This document shows positions 8,549 to 16,586 of a DNA stretch of 29,798 nucleotides, in pieces. This DNA comes from Bordetella parapertussis (GTDB lineage: Bacteria > Pseudomonadota > Gammaproteobacteria > Burkholderiales > SG8-41), in NCBI GenBank assembly GCA_945870465.1, contig CAMBSS010000031.1:1-29798 (forward strand). Direction: 5' to 3'. Numbering within the stretch: position 1 is the first letter of the stretch; each line of letters begins with the position of its first letter. The position numbers and the translations under genes were made by a program. The notes below the pieces were generated by a model. That model did no database searches. It was not told the DNA's origin and saw only the letters and a list, made by a program, of their open reading frames with translations.

Positions 8549-8713
8549 GCCCAACTATACCTTGCGCCGGGCGCTGGTGAAACGACAGCGCAGCGTTGCG
8601 CTATGATGCATCATATGTATTAAGGCCACACAGTTTGCTTTGCCATAGTGGCAGGTCGCGGTTGCATGCAGGATCCGCGCGACCTCAACCTCATCAGCAC
8701 GCAAAGGAAAAAT
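8549..8713. promoter_or_regulatory. Divergent control region with 14-bp perfect palindrome
   Basis: These 165 bases separate the divergent amidase and Bug operons. TATGATGCATCATA at 8602-8615 is a perfect 14-bp palindrome, the size of a GntR- or MarR-type operator. Just to its left, AGCGCAGCGTTGCGCT (near 8587-8602) is an imperfect palindrome. A TATAGT box (8559-8554, minus strand) lies immediately before the amidase ATG. One repressor could control both operons from this site. No regulator gene is in the window. Confidence 0.5.
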
Positions 8714-9691
8714 ATGAACGTTCGAAATCTGGCGCCGGCCATCGCCGCGCTGGCACTGGCAAGTCTGGCGATTGCGACGGCAGTAGCGCAGGAGTATCCG
8801 AATAAACCCATCCGGTTGCTGGTGCCGTTCACGACCGGCGGCGGCAACGACACGCTGGCGCGCATTTTCGGCCAGAAATTCACCGAGGCCTGGGGCCAGA
8901 CGGTCGTCGTCGAAAACCGTCCGGGCGCCGGCGGCACCATCGCCACGGCGCTCGCGGCGCATGCCAACCCCGACGGCTACACGTTGCTGATATCGTCCAT
9001 TGCGACGCACGCCGTCGGCCCGAATCTGTACCGCGATCCCGGCTACGATCCGATCAAGGATTTCAGCGCTATTTCGCTGCTCGGCATCGCGCCGGTGGTG
9101 ATGGGCATCAATCTTTCTATTCCGGCCAAGTCGGTGCAGGAATTCATCACGCTGGCGAAAGCCAAGCCCGGCAATTTCAAATACGGTTCGGGCGGCAACG
9201 GGTCCGTCATGCACACGTCGGCGATGGTTTTCAGCCAGGTCGCCGGCGTGCAGATGCTGCACGTGCCTTACAAGGGAGCGGGGCCGGCCTATATCGCATT
9301 GGTCGGGAGCGAAGTCGATCTCTGCATCGATACGACCGCCGCGCTGCTGCCGCTGGTGCGCTCAGGCCGAGTGCGGGCGCTGGCGGTGGCGCGCAAGACG
9401 CGCATGCCCGAGGCACCCGAGATCCCGACGTTCGCCGAAGCGGGCCTGCCCGCTTATGAAGCCAACGGCTGGTACTCGATGCACGCGCCGGCGGGGACGC
9501 CTGCGCCCATCATCGCCAAACTCAACGCCGAAATCGCGCGCGTCATGAAGCAGTCCGACATGCAGGAACGCTTTCGCCAGCTCGGCGCCGATGGCGGCGG
9601 CGGGCCGCCCGAGCAATTGACCGCGTTCGTGAAAAGCGAACTCGCGAAGTACTCGAAAGTCATCAAAGACGCCGGCATCAAGGCGGAGTAA
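8714..9691 (+). CDS. Bug/TctC-family periplasmic receptor
   Basis: This is an exported TTT-type receptor, 325 residues. ATG 8714 is chosen over upstream in-frame starts because AAAGGA lies 5 bases before it and a signal peptide begins there (ALALASLAIATAVAQ, cleavage near residue 26). The mature part starts EYPNKPIRLLVPF with ligand loop TTGGGNDTLAR (40-50), then VVVENRPGAGGT, NPDGYT, HVPYKGAGPAY and the C-terminal KYSKVIKDAGIKAE. It is first in a plus-strand run with a second Bug gene (69 bases on), an MFS carrier, MmgE/PrpD and an amidohydrolase. It is divergent from the amidase operon and may share an operator with it, which suggests it binds a substrate or product of that pathway (inference). 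Confidence 0.94.
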   Translation: MNVRNLAPAIAALALASLAIATAVAQEYPNKPIRLLVPFTTGGGNDTLARIFGQKFTEAWGQTVVVENRPGAGGTIATALAAHANPDGYTLLISSIATHAVGPNLYRDPGYDPIKDFSAISLLGIAPVVMGINLSIPAKSVQEFITLAKAKPGNFKYGSGGNGSVMHTSAMVFSQVAGVQMLHVPYKGAGPAYIALVGSEVDLCIDTTAALLPLVRSGRVRALAVARKTRMPEAPEIPTFAEAGLPAYEANGWYSMHAPAGTPAPIIAKLNAEIARVMKQSDMQERFRQLGADGGGGPPEQLTAFVKSELAKYSKVIKDAGIKAE

Positions 9692-9708
9692 GCCGCGGCG
9701 ATAACGGA

Positions 9709-9733
9709 AATCCGCGGCGGTCGACCGCGGATT
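9709..9733 (+). terminator. GC-rich hairpin between tandem Bug genes
   Basis: AATCCGCGG (9709-9717) and CCGCGGATT (9725-9733) form a perfect 9-bp stem around a 7-base loop, 17 bases after the Bug stop codon. No run of T follows, so it is not a classic intrinsic terminator. It could attenuate transcription or protect the 3' end of the first message so that the two receptors are made in different amounts. Confidence 0.45.
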
Positions 9734-9760
9734 CCGGCGGTAGAATTCAAAGAGGATGGT

Positions 9761-10732
9761 ATGTTGGTTGCAAGCTATCGTTTTGGCGCGGTGTTGTTGG
9801 CGTGCGGCCTCGCGGTCCATGCGGGTATTGCCGCCGCGCAAAACTATCCGGCCAAACCGGTGCGCATCGTCGTGCCGTTCGGCACCGGCGGCTCCACCGA
9901 TGCGGTATTCCGCATACTCGGGCCGCGGCTGGCGGAAGGCTTGGGCCAGCAAGTCGTGATCGACAACCGCCCCGGCGCCGCCGGCAGCATCGGTATCGGG
10001 TTCGTCGCAAAATCCCCGGCGGACGGCTATACGCTCGGCGTCGCCACGCTCGCTTATGTCGCGAATCCTTTCGTGCTTTCCAAGCTGCCGTACAACACCG
10101 AAAAAGACCTGGTGCCGGTCAGCCTCATCACGCTGGTGCCGCTGGTGCTCACCGTGCATCCGTCGATACCTGCGCGTTCGGTCAAGGCGTTCATCGCGCT
10201 CGCAAAAAGCAAGCCTGGCATGCTGAACTACGCTTCCGCGGGCAACGCCAGCGCCAATTCACTGGCTGCGGAGCAATTCAAATATCTGGCGGGCATCAAC
10301 GTCACCCATGTCCCGTACAAGTCGGCGGGCGCCGCTGTCGTGTCGCTGGTCGGCGGAGAAACCGCGGTGATGGTGGCGACGCTGCCGTCCGTGATCGAGA
10401 TATTCAAATCCGGCCGGCTCGTTCCGCTCGGCGTCAGCACTCTCAAGCGCGATCCGACGCTGCCCGATGTGCCGACCATAGACGAAGCGGGCGTGCCCGG
10501 CTACGAAGTTTATGAATGGCAGGGCGTGGTGGTGCCGGCGGGCACGCCGGCGGCCATCATCAATAGGCTGCAGCAGGAGATCGTCAAGGCCCTGCCCGAT
10601 GTCAAAGAGCGCATTGCCGGCGTCGGCGCGCGCGCAATTGGCAGCACGCCCGAAGAACTGGCCGCGCATATCAAAAGAGAGCTGGCGATCTGGGAAAAGG
10701 TCGTGAAGGCGGCGGGCATACGCGCGGACTGA
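9761..10732 (+). CDS. Bug/TctC-family periplasmic receptor
   Basis: This is the second receptor of a tandem pair, 323 residues. ATG 9761 follows AGAGGA by 4 bases. The signal peptide covers about residues 1-26 (VLLACGLAVHAGIAAA), then QNYPAKPVRIVVPF, ligand loop GTGGSTDAVFR (41-51), VVIDNRPGAAGS, PADGYT and HVPYKSAGAA. The end KVVKAAGIRAD is the usual family end. The Phe before the loop arginine (AVFR in place of xxAR) is unlike its neighbour, so the two tandem receptors probably bind different molecules and are not recent copies. A hairpin separates it from the MFS gene downstream, 68 bases away. Confidence 0.94.
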   Translation: MLVASYRFGAVLLACGLAVHAGIAAAQNYPAKPVRIVVPFGTGGSTDAVFRILGPRLAEGLGQQVVIDNRPGAAGSIGIGFVAKSPADGYTLGVATLAYVANPFVLSKLPYNTEKDLVPVSLITLVPLVLTVHPSIPARSVKAFIALAKSKPGMLNYASAGNASANSLAAEQFKYLAGINVTHVPYKSAGAAVVSLVGGETAVMVATLPSVIEIFKSGRLVPLGVSTLKRDPTLPDVPTIDEAGVPGYEVYEWQGVVVPAGTPAAIINRLQQEIVKALPDVKERIAGVGARAIGSTPEELAAHIKRELAIWEKVVKAAGIRAD

Positions 10733-10746
10733 GCGCGCCGGCGCAC

Positions 10747-10766
10747 TGCGCAACTTCGTTTGCGCA
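10747..10766 (+). terminator. Small hairpin after the tandem Bug genes
   Basis: TGCGCAA (10747-10753) and TTGCGCA (10760-10766) form a 7-bp stem with a 6-base loop, between the Bug stop and the MFS start. No T-run follows, so termination would be weak. A TATAAA (10781-10786) follows and could start a separate MFS transcript with a leader of only a few bases. Confidence 0.35.
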
Positions 10767-10800
10767 AATGCGCGGCACCCTATAAATTCCGCCTCTTCCC

Positions 10801-12111
10801 ATGAAAATACAAACCGCCACCGCGCAGGACATCGAATCGCCGTACGCGTGGACGCGCCTCTTCGTCTCGCTCGTGCTGATGACGATAGGCGGTTCCGGCA
10901 TGTACACGGTCAGCGTCGTGCTGCCGCGCATCCAGGCCGAATTCGCAGTGGCGCGCGGCGACGCGTCGCTGCCGTACACGCTGGCGATGATCGGCTTCGG
11001 TCTCGGCGGCGTTCTGATGGGCAAGTTGTCGGACCGCTTCGGCGTGCTGGTGCCGGTGTCCATAGGCGCGGTGTTTCTTGGCGTTGGTTTTATCGTTGCC
11101 GGGTCGGCAACCAGCCTGTGGCAGTTCAGTCTCGCGCAGGGCGTGCTGATGGGGCTGCTCGGCTGCTCGGCGACTTTCGCGCCGCTGGTGGCCGACACTT
11201 CTCAATGGTTCTCGCGCCGCCGCGGCATCGCGATTGCAATCTGCATGAGCGGCAATTACATGGCAGGCGCGGTGTGGTCGCCTCTCGTCCAGCATTTCAT
11301 CGAAACCGTGGGCTGGCGGCAGACCTATATCGGCATGGGCATCTTCTGCCTGTGCTCGATGCTGCCGCTCGCGCTATGGGTCTTGCGCAAGCGCCCGCCG
11401 CCGCATGCCCCGCATCCGGCGGAGCCCGAAGCGCTGTCTGCGGAGACGATCCCGCATGCGAAACACGCGGAGTCGGCGCGGCCGCTCGGGTTTTCGCCCG
11501 CGGCGCTGCAGGGCCTGCTGTGTGTGGCCGGTGTCGCGTGCTGCGTTGCGATGTCGATGCCGCAGGTGCATATCGTCGCTTACTGCGGCGATCTCGGTTT
11601 CGGCTTCGCGCGCGGCGCGGAAATGCTGTCGCTGATGCTGGCCGCCGGCATCGTCAGTCGGCTCGTTTCAGGCTGGATTTCAGACCACATCGGCGGGCTG
11701 CGCACGCTGCTGTTGGGTTCGGTGCTGCAGGGCATTGCGCTGCTCGCATTCCTGTTCACCAACGGTGTGACTTCGCTCTACGTGGTGTCGGCGATGTTCG
11801 GCCTCTTTCAGGGCGGCATTGTGCCGAGCTATGCGCTGATCGTGCGCGAGTACTTCACGCCGAAAGAAGCCGGCGCGCGCGTCGGCACAATATTGATGGC
11901 GACGCTCGGCGGGATGGCATTAGGCGGGTGGATGTCGGGCGCGATTTTCGATTTGACGGGTTCTTATCGTGCCGCGTTTCTCAACGGCACCGCATGGAAC
12001 CTGCTAAACATCAGCATTGTTTTGTTGCTGATTTATCGCGAGCGTGGCGGTCGCCGGCAGACTCTGGCCGCCGCCCATTGGCGTACGGGTAGCGGCGCAA
12101 ACAAACCTTGA
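10801..12111 (+). CDS. MFS transporter, oxalate/formate-antiporter-like or monocarboxylate type
   Basis: This is a 436-residue inner-membrane carrier with about 12 hydrophobic segments. The loop between helices 2 and 3 carries the MFS signature GKLSDRFG (74-81). A long basic and proline-rich central loop (about 198-230, RKRPPPHAPHPAEP) divides two six-helix halves. Late helices contain GLFQGGIVPSYALIVREYF, which resembles the monocarboxylate/oxalate-formate group. The ATG at 10801 has no clear ribosome site. The stop is 10 bases before the MmgE/PrpD start, so the two are likely co-transcribed. It probably imports or exchanges an organic acid used by the downstream enzymes. The direction and substrate cannot be read from the sequence. 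Confidence 0.88.
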   Translation: MKIQTATAQDIESPYAWTRLFVSLVLMTIGGSGMYTVSVVLPRIQAEFAVARGDASLPYTLAMIGFGLGGVLMGKLSDRFGVLVPVSIGAVFLGVGFIVAGSATSLWQFSLAQGVLMGLLGCSATFAPLVADTSQWFSRRRGIAIAICMSGNYMAGAVWSPLVQHFIETVGWRQTYIGMGIFCLCSMLPLALWVLRKRPPPHAPHPAEPEALSAETIPHAKHAESARPLGFSPAALQGLLCVAGVACCVAMSMPQVHIVAYCGDLGFGFARGAEMLSLMLAAGIVSRLVSGWISDHIGGLRTLLLGSVLQGIALLAFLFTNGVTSLYVVSAMFGLFQGGIVPSYALIVREYFTPKEAGARVGTILMATLGGMALGGWMSGAIFDLTGSYRAAFLNGTAWNLLNISIVLLLIYRERGGRRQTLAAAHWRTGSGANKP

Positions 12112-12121
12112 AACGGAAACC

Positions 12122-13537
12122 ATGAAAAAAACGAATCCCGATGATGCAACTGCAGCTGCCGGCGCCACGCGCCGGCTCGCGGAATTTGCTTCCGCGCTCA
12201 AATTTGAAGACCTGCCCGCTGCGGTCGTTGAAAAGGCGAAGACCTGCGTGCTGGATACGCTGGGCTGCTGCATTTTCGGCGCGACGCTGCCGCCAGTGCG
12301 CAAACTCGCGACCATGCTGATGGAGGAAAATTGCGCGCAGCAGTCGGCGGCGTTCGGCTTTCCGTACCGCACCTCGGCGTCGCACGCCGCGCTCATCAAC
12401 GGCACTTCGGCGCACGCCTTTCAGCTCGATGAAATCCACATCGAGGCGACGCTGCATCCAGGCTCGGTTGCAGTGCCCGCAGTGCTGGCGCTCGCCGAGG
12501 CGAACGGCGGCATGTCGGGACGCGAGCTCATCACCGCGCTGGTCGCAGGCTACGAATGCGGCATCCGCGTGGGGCTCGCGGGCAAGGGCGGCATGTTCGC
12601 GCGCGGTTTTCACAACCAGGGCACGTCGGGCGTGTTCGTCGCCGCTGCGGCGGCGGCGCGCCTGCTGCGTCTCGATACCGTGCAGGTAAAGCACGCGCTG
12701 GGCATCGCCGGGTCGCAGGGCGCCGGCCTGATGGCCGTGCAGGAGGGCGCGATGACCAAGGGGTTTCATTCGGGACGCGCGGCGCAAAGCGGCGTGTATG
12801 CGGCCAAGCTCGCGCGGCTGGGTTACACCGGAATTCCGGACGTGCTGGAAGCGCCATACGGCGGATTTTTGAGTTCGCTGGTCGGCGAGTGCGCGCAGGA
12901 AAACCTGACTGCCGGGCTCGGCGAGCGCTGGGAAATACTCCGCGTCGGCTTCAAACCCGCGCCGGCATCCAACGGCAGCATCACGGCGATGGCCGCGCTA
13001 GACGACATCATGCGCAAACACAATCTCAAGGCGGACGACATCGAGAGCGTGACAGCGCACGTCAGCACCAACACCCTGCATCATTGTGGCTGGGAATACG
13101 ATCCCGCCAGGATACAGGGTGTGCTCGCGGCGCAGATGAATTTGCGTTACGGCATGGCGGTCATGGCGCTGGAGCGGCGCGCGACGGTCGAGCAGTTCAC
13201 GGAAGACAAGATGCGCGATGCGGTGATCCTCGATTTCGTCCGCCGCGTGAATGTCGAACTGGAACCGGCGTTCGACGCGGACGGCGGCAAGTTTCGCGTC
13301 GCATGCCGGGCGGTGGTGGTCTGCCGCAACGGAGAAAAACTGGAAGCGCAGGTGCTTTATCGCAAAGGCAGCCACGAAGACCCGATGAGCGCGGCGGAAA
13401 TCGACGCAAAATTCATGGAGCTCGCCGGCAGATCGTTTGCGCCGGAACAAAACCAGCGCATCGCGGCGACAGTGGCGCGGCTCGAGCAGATTGCCGATTC
13501 CAATGAGCTGACCCGGCTGCTGACCGCTGCAAGCTAG
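12122..13537 (+). CDS. MmgE/PrpD-family protein
   Basis: This is a 471-residue cytoplasmic protein of the family that includes 2-methylcitrate dehydratase (PrpD), cis-aconitate decarboxylase and many unassigned members. ATG 12122 starts 10 bases after the MFS stop; upstream in-frame codons overlap the MFS gene and are not family-like. Family marks are an N-terminal TRRLAEFASALKFEDLP, CVLDTLGCCIFGA, NGTSAHAFQLDE (93-104) with HPGS (112-115), and FHNQGTSGVF. No methylcitrate synthase or PrpB gene is near, so propionate catabolism is not implied. In Bug- and amidohydrolase-rich neighbourhoods such genes usually belong to uncharacterised catabolic routes. The product is probably a lyase or hydratase acting on a small polycarboxylate. 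Confidence 0.9.
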   Translation: MKKTNPDDATAAAGATRRLAEFASALKFEDLPAAVVEKAKTCVLDTLGCCIFGATLPPVRKLATMLMEENCAQQSAAFGFPYRTSASHAALINGTSAHAFQLDEIHIEATLHPGSVAVPAVLALAEANGGMSGRELITALVAGYECGIRVGLAGKGGMFARGFHNQGTSGVFVAAAAAARLLRLDTVQVKHALGIAGSQGAGLMAVQEGAMTKGFHSGRAAQSGVYAAKLARLGYTGIPDVLEAPYGGFLSSLVGECAQENLTAGLGERWEILRVGFKPAPASNGSITAMAALDDIMRKHNLKADDIESVTAHVSTNTLHHCGWEYDPARIQGVLAAQMNLRYGMAVMALERRATVEQFTEDKMRDAVILDFVRRVNVELEPAFDADGGKFRVACRAVVVCRNGEKLEAQVLYRKGSHEDPMSAAEIDAKFMELAGRSFAPEQNQRIAATVARLEQIADSNELTRLLTAAS

Positions 13538-13712
13538 TCAGTCGAAACGCGGCGGCTTGTCCGCCGTCATCGGCAAGCGCGGGATGGCGGATGGTAATAT
13601 CCCGTCAAATTTTTACAGGCTACGCGATGAACGGGTTGTTTTCAGCAATTGATTTGCCCGCACTGGTATTAAGTGAGCCGTGCGTGTTACAGCAGCAGGG
13701 AGCGAATTTTGC
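13538..13712 (+). promoter_or_regulatory. Gap before the amidohydrolase, with a small hairpin
   Basis: The 175 bases between MmgE/PrpD and the amidohydrolase hold a 6-bp stem, CGGCGG (13550-13555) with CCGCCG (13561-13566), about 13 bases after the stop codon, and then a more A+T-rich stretch (13590-13680) that could contain a promoter. A 32-codon reading frame (13627-13725) overlaps the next gene's start but looks like chance. The amidohydrolase may therefore have its own transcript. Confidence 0.3.
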
Positions 13713-15305
13713 ATGTTTGACTTGATCCTCGAAGACGCACACATCATCGACGGCAGCGGGCAGCCGGCATTTCGCGGATCCATCGGCATACGTGACGGCA
13801 GTATCATCAAGGTCGGCGATCTTGCAGCCGAAACTGCCGCCGGCCGGGTCGATTTGCACGGACTCGCTGTTGCGCCCGGTTTCATCGACTCGCATACGCA
13901 CTCCGAGATTTCGCTGCTTGCGCGCCCGGGCGCCGAGCCCAAGGCGAGGCAGGGCGTGACGACGGAGATTCTCGGCAACTGCGGATTTTCCGCGTTTCCG
14001 CTTGCCGCGAGTTCCCGCGACGCCTACATCAATTACGCGCAGCCGATTTTCGGACATCCGCAGATAGCCTGGGATTGGCCGGACTGGGACGGCTACGCGG
14101 CACGCCTCGCGCGCGACGGCATTGGCGTTAACGTGGCCACGCTCATCGGCCATGGCGCGCTGCGTTCGGCGGTGATGGGCCTGGAAAACCGCGCACCGTC
14201 AGGCGCCGAACTCGAGCGCATGAAAGCGTTGGTGGCTACGGCGATGCAGAGCGGCGTGTTCGGCCTCTCGAGCGGCCTTGCCTACGTGCCTGGAATTTAC
14301 TCCGACACCGACGAACTCGCCGAACTGGTCAGCGTCGTCGGTAGTCATGGCGGGCTTTACGCCACGCACGTGCGCGATCAGGTGGACGGACTGGTGGCCT
14401 CGGTCGAAGAGGCGCTCGAGATCGGGCGGCGCGCGCGCACCCCCGTGCTGATATCCCACCACAAGGCGGTTGGCAGCCGCAACTTCGGCAAGGTCGAGCT
14501 TACGCTGGGCATGCTCGACACCGCGCGCTCCCACGGGCTTGCCACCTATTCCGACATGTATCCGTACATCGCAGGCATGTCGACCATGACTTCCGTGCTG
14601 CCGCCGTGGGTCTTGGAGGGCGGCTTGCCCGCGATGCTGGTGCGGATCGCAGATCCGGGGGTGCGGCAGCAGATTGCGCGCGACATCGATACCGGCTTGG
14701 CCGGATGGGAAAATCGTATCAAAGCGGTCGGCTGGAACAATATCGTGATCACCACCGTGAACACCGACGGCAACCGCGATCTCGAGGGCCTGACGCTCGC
14801 CGACGCCGCAACGCAGCGCGGCAAGCCGCATCTCGCTCTGCTGCTCGACCTGCTGCTGGAAGAGGGTGGCAAGGTGGGCCGCATTACGCGCGGCTCCTGC
14901 GACGAGGACATGGTGCGCGTTCTGCAGCATGAGCACACGATGATAGGCTCCGACGCGATCGATGCGGACAAGGCGCATCCGCGCCAGTACGGAACTTTTC
15001 CGCGGGTTCTCGGCGAGATGGTGCGCGAACGCCGGCTCCTGTCGCTCGAGACCGCGGTATACAAGATGACGGGCCTCACCGCCCGCACCTTCGGCCTGGC
15101 AGATATCGGCCTGATCGAGGCGGGCCGGCGCGCGGATTTGGTGGTCTTCGACCCGGCGCTGATCAAGGACGCCGCTACTTACGCGGAACCGCGCTGTTTT
15201 CCGGCCGGGATAGAGGCGGTGATGGTGGGCGGGGTATGGAGTGTGCGTGACGGCCGGCTGACCGGCCAGCTCAATGGCCGGGTGTTACGCAAGCGCGCGG
15301 CCTGA
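13713..15305 (+). CDS. N-acyl-D-amino-acid deacylase-like amidohydrolase
   Basis: This is a 530-residue metal-dependent amidohydrolase of the D-aminoacylase / N-acyl-D-glutamate deacylase group, which hydrolyses N-acyl amino acids to an acid and a free amino acid. Metal ligands can be placed: H61 and H63 in GFIDSHTH, C90 in LGNCGFS (the family's unusual cysteine ligand), H219 in ATHVRD, H249/H250 in LISHH and D414 in IGSD. The C-terminal MTGLTARTFGLADIGLIEAG and GRRADLVVFDP are typical. ATG 13713 gives the normal N-terminus (MFDLILEDAHIIDG). A GTG 33 bases upstream is an alternative; an AGGGAG lies rather far (about 10 bases) before the ATG. It ends the plus-strand run begun by the Bug pair. 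Confidence 0.92.
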   Translation: MFDLILEDAHIIDGSGQPAFRGSIGIRDGSIIKVGDLAAETAAGRVDLHGLAVAPGFIDSHTHSEISLLARPGAEPKARQGVTTEILGNCGFSAFPLAASSRDAYINYAQPIFGHPQIAWDWPDWDGYAARLARDGIGVNVATLIGHGALRSAVMGLENRAPSGAELERMKALVATAMQSGVFGLSSGLAYVPGIYSDTDELAELVSVVGSHGGLYATHVRDQVDGLVASVEEALEIGRRARTPVLISHHKAVGSRNFGKVELTLGMLDTARSHGLATYSDMYPYIAGMSTMTSVLPPWVLEGGLPAMLVRIADPGVRQQIARDIDTGLAGWENRIKAVGWNNIVITTVNTDGNRDLEGLTLADAATQRGKPHLALLLDLLLEEGGKVGRITRGSCDEDMVRVLQHEHTMIGSDAIDADKAHPRQYGTFPRVLGEMVRERRLLSLETAVYKMTGLTARTFGLADIGLIEAGRRADLVVFDPALIKDAATYAEPRCFPAGIEAVMVGGVWSVRDGRLTGQLNGRVLRKRAA

Positions 15306-15318
15306 CGAGTAGAGAAAA

Positions 15319-15335
15319 GCCGCGCACGCTGCGGC
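15319..15335. terminator. Hairpin between convergent genes
   Basis: GCCGC (15319-15323) and GCGGC (15331-15335) pair around a 7-base loop, between the amidohydrolase stop (15305) and the stop of the convergent Bug gene (15341). On the minus-strand side it is preceded by coding sequence and followed by tttt (complement of aaaa at 15315-15318). It may act as a short terminator, mainly for the leftward gene. Confidence 0.4.
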
Positions 15336-15340
15336 GATTC

Positions 15341-16324
15341 TTACTGGACGGGATCGATCTTCGCGGCGCGCACCACTTCCCTGTACTTGGCTACGTCGCG
15401 TTGGACGACGTCGATAAAAGCCTGCGGCGGCCCGTCGGCGATCGCCAGGCCCTCGCCGGCCAGACGCTCTTTCACGTCGGGTAATTGCAGCGACCGACGC
15501 ACGGTCGTATTCCACTGGCTGACGATGCCGGCCGGCAGCCCCTTGGGACCCCACAAGCCGTACCACACCGTCGCCGCGTAGCCCGGCACCGTTTCGGCAA
15601 TGGCGGGTATGTCGGGAATCGCGTCGTTGCGCTTGGCGCTGGTGATGCCGATACCGCGCAGGCGGCCGGCCCGGTGCAGAGGCAACACTGAGGGCAGGCT
15701 GCCGAAAATCAGTTGTATCTGGCCGCCCAGCAGATCGCTCATGGCCGCGCCGGTTCCCTTGTAGGGCACATGCGTCATGCGCGTGCCCGCCTTGAGATTG
15801 AAAAGTTCGGTGACGAGATGGGTATTGCCGCCAGTGCCGGTGGACGCATAGTTGAGTTCGTCCGGGCGCGCCTTGGCCATCGCGATCAATTCCTTGACCG
15901 AACGCGCCGCGACGGAGGGATGCAGTGAAATCAGCAGACCTGTCTCGCCGATCAGCGCGATCGGCGCGATGTCGGTAATCGGGTTGTAAGGCAGCTTGAA
16001 GATCGCGGCGTTTGTAGCATAGCTCGTCGAGACGAGACAGAGCGTATAGCCGTCGGGTGTGGCGCGTACAGTCAGTTCAGCGCCTATCGTACCCCCGCCG
16101 CCGCCCCGATTGTCGATGACGACGGGCTGGGCGAACGCGTCGGTTGCTTTCGGCGCCAGCGCGCGCGCAATAATATCCGTGCCGCCGCCGGGCGCGAAAG
16201 GCACGATCAGGCGGACCGGGCGCGCAGGATAGGTTTCGGCCCTGGATTGCGTGGCGGCGAGACCGGCGCAGGATGCGGTAATGCAAAGCAAATGGGTGAC
16301 AACGTAAAGTGTGGAGCGTGACAA
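15341..16324 (-). CDS. Bug/TctC-family periplasmic receptor with TTG start
   Basis: This is an exported TTT-type receptor. No ATG lies upstream of the signal peptide. TTG at 16324-16322 is chosen because GGAGAG (16335-16330 on the minus strand) stands exactly 5 bases before it, giving 327 residues with a normal signal peptide ending near ATQSRA. Another TTG 33 bases upstream would add 11 residues but has no ribosome site. The mature part reads ETYPARPVRLIVPF, ligand loop APGGGTDIIAR (44-54), VVIDNRGGGGGT, TPDGYT, HVPYKGTGAAM and KYREVVRAAKIDPVQ. The loop is nearly identical to that of the divergent neighbour (APGGGTDMIAR), so these two may bind related ligands. Confidence 0.92.
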   Translation of the reverse strand: MSRSTLYVVTHLLCITASCAGLAATQSRAETYPARPVRLIVPFAPGGGTDIIARALAPKATDAFAQPVVIDNRGGGGGTIGAELTVRATPDGYTLCLVSTSYATNAAIFKLPYNPITDIAPIALIGETGLLISLHPSVAARSVKELIAMAKARPDELNYASTGTGGNTHLVTELFNLKAGTRMTHVPYKGTGAAMSDLLGGQIQLIFGSLPSVLPLHRAGRLRGIGITSAKRNDAIPDIPAIAETVPGYAATVWYGLWGPKGLPAGIVSQWNTTVRRSLQLPDVKERLAGEGLAIADGPPQAFIDVVQRDVAKYREVVRAAKIDPVQ

Positions 16325-16586
16325 CGCGGCTCTCCAAAAAGTGCAAGGGCGAAACAAAACAGGGCTGAATGCGGGCGGGAAATCCGACGATTGAGCTTAG
16401 CATAAACCGCGCCAGCTTCAGGAGGGTGGCATGCCGCGCAGTGACCCGTTCATCGTCGTTGGTTTCAGAGATAGTCCGGTCGGCGTCCGCTGACTGATAT
16501 CGAACTCGAGGTTTGTCCGCTATCATTCACGGGCGCGCCGCGTTTCGTGGCCGGCGCATTCCGTCATTTCCCGAACGAGGCCCGTA
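16325..16586. promoter_or_regulatory. Divergent promoter region between two Bug genes
   Basis: This 262-base gap must hold promoters for both divergent receptors. For the rightward gene TATCAT (16521-16526) is a possible -10 box; for the leftward gene TATGCT (complement of agcata near 16400) is possible. Neither has a good -35 box. No clear operator palindrome or RNA gene was found. Confidence 0.35.

Noticed and set aside
9709..9733. Hairpin as a full Rho-independent terminator
   Set aside because: The stem is strong, but no T-run follows on either strand, so it is listed only as a weak terminator or attenuator candidate.
13627..13725. 32-codon frame before the amidohydrolase
   Set aside because: It has no ribosome site, runs into the amidohydrolase in another frame and looks like chance.
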